Shown here: positions 58,757 through 64,000 of the stretch, piece after piece
Layout: each line of letters opens with the position of its first letter
Numbering within the stretch: the stretch's first letter is position 1
Assembly (NCBI RefSeq): GCF_905147045.1
Contig: NC_065891.1
Location: 12,533,001-12,597,000 of the forward strand
Length of the DNA stretch: 64,000 nt
Reading direction: 5' to 3'
From: Nymphalis io
Lineage: Eukaryota; Arthropoda; Insecta; Lepidoptera; Nymphalidae
The notes under the pieces: generated by a model
The model's database searches: none
Seen by the model: only the letters and a program-made list of their open reading frames with translations
What the model was told of the DNA's origin: nothing
Made by a program: the position numbers and the translations under genes

Positions 58757-59740
58757 TTTTTTTTTTATATGTCCGGGATGGCAAATGACTCTACTCTACC
58801 TGATGGTAAGTGGTAGTAGAGTCCAAACGCGACGACGGCCAGTACAGTCGGGAAGAATGTTCTGTACTAGCCGTCACCGCCTTGCCGGCCCGCAAGATGG
58901 CTCTTCACGCCTCGTTTGAAGGAACCCGGGTTGTAAGAGGAGGGGAACACGTGAGCTGGTAAGGAATTCCATTTTTTGGTAGTGCGACAAAGAAAGGAGT
59001 TGCCAAATTTCTTTGTGCGCGATGGAATTGATGTCACAGTTAGGAGGCAATTGTAAAGGTTCAAGGGTGTTTGTGACCTTTACGTCGCCAATAATGCGTA
59101 CTGCACGTCGCTGCAACTATTATTATTATTGAATTGTGAAGCGCAACCATCTACTAAAACACGAAGGCTACGCTTGTGTAGGAAGCTGGCAATCCAGGTG
59201 CATAGCTGAGCAGGCAGACCATATGCCGAATGAGAATCCGTTCCATCACCTTACAAAGTACTGAGGTGATAGCTATTGGTCGATAATTTGCCGGGTCAGA
59301 CCGATCCCCTTTTTTGGGAACCGCTTGCACATTAGCTCTTCTCCAAGCCTCCGGCACACATCCCGAAGAGAGAGAAAGTTGGAACAGGCGCGTTAACACA
59401 GGAGACAGCTCCGCCGCGCACTTCTTCAGCACAATGGCTGGTATTCCATCAGGACCGCTAGCTTTCCGTATATCAAGTGATTGCAGCTCCGCACGCACAT
59501 CACGTTGCCTGATTTTGATGTCAGGCATCGTGTGGCCACATGAAGGTATTGTTGGTGGCTGCGCACTACAATCATCGACCACAGAGTTGTCGGAAAAGAG
59601 TTTAGCCAGGAGGTCGGCTTTCTCCTGCGGACTGTGAGCTAGCGATCCGTCCGGATTTCTGAGCGGTGGCAACGAAGGTTGGCAGAAATTGTTTTGCACA
59701 GACTTGGTCAGACGCCAGAAGCTACGGGAGCCCCTAGGAT
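58757..59740 (-). mobile_element. Internally deleted jockey/CR1-like LINE
   Basis: Read on the - strand: SRSFWRLTKSVQNNFCQPSL, then ADLLAKLF, ASGPDGIPAIVLKKCA, PKKGDRSDPANYRPIAITS and KVMERILIRH (N-terminal RT motifs). Then a jump near 59221 into LCTWIASFLHKRSLRVLVDG, a second junction near 59119-59133, QRRAVRIIGDVKVTNTLEPL, and a third junction near 59048. After that come the C-terminal tail (SRTKKFGNSFLCRTTKKW), the 3'UTR and poly(A). The YADD catalytic centre is missing. Confidence 0.9.
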
Positions 59741-59950
59741 ACGAAATAATTCAAAGAGTGCTTGCAAAATGTACTTGAATTATGTATATTTTGATTTTGA
59801 ATATAGTATTCTAACTTTTTTAATCTATGTACAGTCATTTTTATAATATATAAAATAAAAAAAAAAACAAAATACGCATTAAAAATTTTTAGAAAAAAAC
59901 ACGCCTTCTAAAATATTGTCCTGTGGCATTGTACCCAGGAAGAGTTTGAG
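59741..59950. other. AT-rich spacer
   Basis: Nothing recognised. Confidence 0.3.
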
Positions 59951-60046
59951 AAGAATTTGGAGCTTATTCCACCACGCTGCTCCTTGTTGGTGGAATACAC
60001 ATGTGGCTGAATTTCAGTGAAATTAGACACATGCAGGTTACCGGCC
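59951..60046 (-). mobile_element. Family A SINE fragment
   Basis: Reverse middle section: ttggagcttattccaccacg, ggtggaatacacatgtggct, attagacacatgcaggtt. Confidence 0.8.
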
Positions 60047-60118
60047 AGCAATTATCTACACATTGTCATAATTTTCAATCCGATTGCGGCCACACCCAAA
60101 GGATGTGATTAGTTAGTA

Positions 60119-60415
60119 TTTTTTTTTTTTTATAGAATAGGAAGGTGGACGAGCATATGGGCCACATGATGGTAAGTGGTCACCAAACGCCCTTAGACGT
60201 TGGCATTGTAAGAAATGTCAACCATCGCTTATAGCCAATGCGCCACCGACCTTGGGAACTAAGATTTTATGTCCCTTGTGCCTGTAATTACACTGGCTCA
60301 CTCACCCTTCAAACCGGAACACAACGATATCAAGTATTGCTGTTTTGCGGTAGAATATCTGATGAGTGGGTGGTACCTACCCAGACGAGCTTGCACAAAG
60401 CCCTACCACCAGTTA
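60119..60415 (-). mobile_element. Full-length family B repeat
   Basis: Reverse copy with a long T-run (poly(A)), tagaataggaaggtggacga, ending caaagccctaccaccagt. Little diverged. Confidence 0.92.
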
Positions 60416-61295
60416 AACACAGTTGTTTCACAGAATCCATAATCTCTCTTTCCATCCATCTTCATATTCAATCTTTTAAACATAACATGTCACATATGTA
60501 CTTCTTCTCTTGTAATTAAAACATCTTATTCACAGTAATTTTTTTTTTTCGTCAAACAACATTAGATGACCAGAAATATTACCGTACGAGATAACTATTC
60601 TAGAGTATAATATAGATTATATTATTGTACGTGGTCCTCTTTCGCGCATTATTTATTTTTCATCTTTTAATAAATATTCATAATCAATGAAACGTCAAAT
60701 CTTTTCTATTTATTATTCAGCTTCAGGATTTTTGTTTTATGGTTAAGTATAAGATGAAAGTAAGTCAATACTGTATTATAGTTTTACTGTAACCTACATT
60801 TATTTAATGTTTTTGAATGAATATGATAAAATCTCTTTAAGAACTCTTTAAGAAATATCTTTAAGGTCAACAGCGACTGCTTCGTAATTTATTTTATTTG
60901 TACGAAGATTTCATTTACAACGATACTCATAAACCGCGTCGCAATTTCTGTTTTTGATTATACGTTTTAAAAGGTTATCTTACTTTAATAAAATCAACAG
61001 TAACAATTAATAATAAACATTATTTGTAATATTATCTGTATGAAAACAAAAACTACTCTGGTGAGACGGTATGGAGCCGTTGGCTGCACATATGGTAGAA
61101 TTGCATCCAACACATGCTGATTTCCTTATAAATTATATAAAGATACAATGTATGCTCGCATTTGAACCTGATATTTTTGTTAAATTCAACTCATTCAAGA
61201 GTTTCATCCGTTGAGCTATATTGATTTTGACGTATCAGTGAGAGTAATATTATTATAATTAATATTTTGCGTTTTAATTAACTCAATTATTGCCA
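60416..61295. other. AT-rich intergenic DNA
   Basis: A short block near 61075-61125 (cggtatggagccgttggctg) may be an old repeat. Otherwise nothing. Confidence 0.3.
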
Positions 61296-61429
61296 CTGGT
61301 GGTAGGGCTTTGTACAATAAATTGTGCAATGCCAATGTCTAAGAGCGTTGGTGACCACTTACCATCAGGTGGCCCATATGCTCGTCCGCCTTCCTATTCC
61401 TATTCTATAAAAAAAAAAAAAAAAAAATC
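61296..61429 (+). mobile_element. Internally deleted family B repeat
   Basis: The first 20 or so bases (ctggtggtagggctttgtac) are joined to the last 110 (gtgcaatgccaatgtctaag ... cctattctat) plus an 18-A tail. The middle of about 170 bases is gone. Confidence 0.88.
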
Positions 61430-61603
61430 GAATATCCCTAAAATTTATTACTACATATTATTATACGATAATTCTAAAATTACTAAAATTACTATTAATG
61501 TGCCGAATTTATTTTGCTCTTGAAATATATCGTGAGGAAACTTAGATGTGTTGGAATCTCTGCAAATTTACACATACATAGATACATAAACACATTGACG
61601 TAT

Positions 61604-61660
61604 TGTTGTGTTCTATTGGGCTAAAAGGTTATTGAGCTAGTGTAATTACAGGCCTAAGTG
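61604..61660 (+). mobile_element. Family B scrap
   Basis: attgttgtgttctattgggc and gagctagtgtaattacaggc only. Confidence 0.6.
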
Positions 61661-61844
61661 ATACCACTCCATGGTTAGATATCGAGTTGAGACTTAGAGG
61701 GATAGGAAGAGGAGGAATAAGGACTCAGAATTTTAAAAGTCTTAAATCAAACATGAAAATATTTCAAATCTCGGTAATATATAATAATCTCGGTCCTGAT
61801 ACATTATACATATCTTTGGTCGTCAAAAATTCGGATGTATATGT

Positions 61845-62133
61845 GTACTGGTGGTAGGACTTTGTGCAAGCTCGTCTGGGTGGTACCACCCACTCATCAA
61901 ATATACTACTGCAAAATAGCAGTACTTGGTATTGTTGTGTTCCGGTTTGAAGGGTAAGTGAGCCAGTGTAATTACAGGTACAAGGGACATAAAATCTTAG
62001 TTCCCAAGGTTTGGTGGGGCATTGGTGATATAAGCGATGGTTAACGTTTCTTACAATTTTAATGTCTATGGGCGTTGGTGACTACTTACTATCAGGTGGC
62101 CCATATGCTCGTCCGCCTACCTATAATATAAAC
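61845..62133 (+). mobile_element. Full-length family B repeat
   Basis: From tactggtggtaggactttgt to gcccatatgctcgtccgcct. The poly(A) tail is replaced by ataatataaacaaaaac. Confidence 0.9.
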
Positions 62134-62384
62134 AAAAACTCGTTCAACGGTTGTGTTTTGAAGGTATTATTAATTAAAATTTATATCAGACCTATTTTTA
62201 ATTATATATATAAATTTAAGCGAGTAGACGACGTCACATATTTTATTAGAATAGCAACACCACACAACGTGATTGATGTCTTATGGGTTACTATTCGGTT
62301 GTCAGACGTCAAGTGGTTAAAATATAAGACGAGTACCAATTTTATTATACAGCCGACTGATGGAATATAAAAATATAATAGTAT

Positions 62385-62545
62385 GTCTGTCAGTAGTGCG
62401 TGTGATCGTTTGTCGAGTGACATACAGTGGTCTCTTGCTCTCAGAACAGCCCCAGCGCCGGACGTGCGCACTGACTGATTTAATAAAATCATCATTTCAC
62501 GTCAACGTTGGACGACAATGGCGGCCATTTAAATGGCAAACCATT
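62385..62545. promoter_or_regulatory. GC-richer island with promoter-like motifs
   Basis: CpG-containing block (ccccagcgccggacgtgcgc). It has tcagt initiator-like words on both strands (near 62388 and, on the - strand, near 62473). A YY1/Pho-like caatggcggccat lies at about 62515-62527. It could be the promoter of the - strand SLC36 gene or of an unseen neighbour. There is no supporting exon. Confidence 0.35.
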
Positions 62546-62679
62546 TGAATCTTCGACATATATTTTGATAGTCTGAATTTAAAAACGTTGAATGAGTATC
62601 TTTTTTATATAGAATGGTAATTTCGTTATGGTAATAACGTGTTTGACCCGAGATAAACGCAATAAACCAAAGCGTAAAA

Positions 62680-62731
62680 CGAAATAGTACCTTGAGGCGA
62701 GAGAAATAATAAAACTCAAGGTACTATTTCG
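62680..62731. repeat. 17-bp perfect hairpin
   Basis: cgaaatagtaccttgag (62680-62696) is the exact reverse complement of ctcaaggtactatttcg (62715-62731), with an 18-base loop. Mixed base composition makes it unlikely to be chance. Confidence 0.9.
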
Positions 62732-63311
62732 GATAAAACTATCAGTTCAGCGATTTGTTAAAATGATAAAATCTTCATGCTTATGTAAATACAAAAATTG
62801 CAATACGAGTATAGTTGATTGTTTTCAAATATTAGGACTTAGGACTTTGTTGAAGACGATATATAAACTTTTTACGATTATATATAAACTTTATTGCATA
62901 AAAATACATCTTCATAGTATATGGCAGGCTTAAATCAAATTGCCTTATCGCTTCAGTGATTTCTTCACAACTTATATAACTGAAACTTAACGCAAAGATT
63001 TAATGAAACAGGAATGCACAATAAAATAATAATAAAATATATTTTATACTTGTTTGATTCTGGATGCTTTGTTGAATCGTGATTAGTTATTGTATAGTTA
63101 AACAACATTGATATATTTTATAGATTATAGAAATTGTTGCTATCCAAGGCATATGCAGCTGGCTATTTTATGAGATAACCCACCGAGAACCCATTAAATC
63201 AGATATATTATTATAAAAATAATACTGAGTTTCTTTTGCTGGATCTTCTCAAATTTGAGAGCTTCTTCTCAAAGCTTCTTTTCGAAACCGGTAGTAGTTT
63301 TTAATAAAAAA
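62732..63311. other. AT-rich intergenic DNA
   Basis: Nothing recognised. Confidence 0.3.
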
Positions 63312-63467
63312 GGTCCTCCAGACCGATTTCGGCCACGGCAGCCAATCTAAAGAGAAATTAGCCAATAGTGCAGGAGATATTATAGTGCACAAGTGTGTGC
63401 ACAAACACAGGTGCACTCTCTATTCTCTAATTCTCATAATCCGATGGGACGCAATCCTACGCGACTT
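63312..63467 (-). mobile_element. Family C SINE fragment
   Basis: Reverse body from gtcctccagaccgatttcgg to gatgggacgcaatcctacgc. Head missing. Confidence 0.88.
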
Positions 63468-64000
63468 GTAATAGAAACATTACGTATTAAATTAGATTTT
63501 AAATTAAAAGTATTTTTAGGCAGTCTGAGATGACCTTTTGACAACAGACGTCATATTTCCTTTATTCTTCTATACGGAACGCTAAACATGGGAAACAAAA
63601 ACTAATTAAAAATGTAAATTCGTCGTAACTATTGTTAATATTAAAGTATTAATTGTAAAATATTAATATTACAACAAACAAAGAGGCTATATTATACAGC
63701 TAATAAAATATCGTATGGATTAATAAGTATCATAAGAATGACGTCAAAAAATATAATACGATTGTGTGGGTGAGTTTAAAGTAAGTAAGAATTGTCTATC
63801 ACAATACTTAAATTCAAGTAGGTTGATTCAAGGGTTTTTAATTCATCATTTTCTTATTTGTCTAAGGAATCACTTTTATCTATCTCTTATAGATAAGAAA
63901 TTATAATAAGCAATTAACTTTCATTTGGAATGATATTAAAAGTGTAACTTTATTGTTCTTATGATAATTAAATTTTTACCTTAAACAAATTATCGCATTA
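63468..64000. other. AT-rich end of window
   Basis: No repeat recognised. A donor-like ggtaaaaa on the - strand near 63976 follows an open stretch at the very edge; it is too short to call. Confidence 0.3.

Noticed and set aside
59314..59637. 107-codon plus-strand ORF
   Set aside because: Antisense shadow of the LINE reverse-transcriptase frame on the other strand.

Overview
This is a nuclear window from a lepidopteran genome, most likely a butterfly of the nymphalid type. It is AT-rich, has intron-containing genes, and carries tRNA-derived SINEs of the sort described as Metulj in Heliconius (family A below). It also carries jockey/CR1-like and RTE-like LINE remnants and a cecropia-type mariner. 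The species assignment is from memory of repeat families and cannot be proven here.

Two protein genes can be reconstructed exon by exon from frame, splice sites and phase. A TMEM237-like ciliary transition-zone protein (+ strand, six exons, 30405-34384, 524 codons) appears complete. An SLC36-type proton-coupled amino acid transporter (- strand, exons between 56977 and 39114) lacks its N-terminal exons, which are not visible up to 64000. The two genes converge and their stop codons lie about 4.7 kb apart. A third, unidentified gene is suggested by a GC-rich promoter/5'UTR block and a 13-codon first exon on the - strand at 5090-5560; its remaining exons were not found.

Layout: 1-5 kb is AT-rich DNA with SINEs and a long inverted repeat. 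5.1-5.6 kb holds the promoter island. 5.6-14 kb is old, degraded repeats. 14.3-20.1 kb is a nested LINE/SINE/minisatellite cluster. 21.4-28.5 kb holds more nested SINE/LINE insertions and a second copy of the minisatellite composite. 30.1-34.4 kb is TMEM237 with a paired CRE upstream. 39.1-57 kb is the transporter, whose introns hold at least a dozen repeat insertions including a mariner. 57.4-58 kb is a perfect 3 x 179 bp tandem array. 58.7-59.8 kb is an internally deleted LINE. 60-64 kb has more repeats, a small GC-rich island and a strong hairpin.

I name four recurring repeat families. A is a tRNA-headed SINE ending near an acattcacaggctgtt motif. B is a poly(A)-tailed repeat starting tggtggtagggctttgtgc. 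C is a tRNA-headed SINE with a gaggcagtca head end. D is a tRNA-headed SINE whose head contains ggttcgattccc. Most remaining open frames are fortuitous translations of these repeats. I found no convincing new biological system. The most unusual objects are the duplicated minisatellite-bearing composite, the SINE with an inverted 5' head, and the triple 179 bp repeat.
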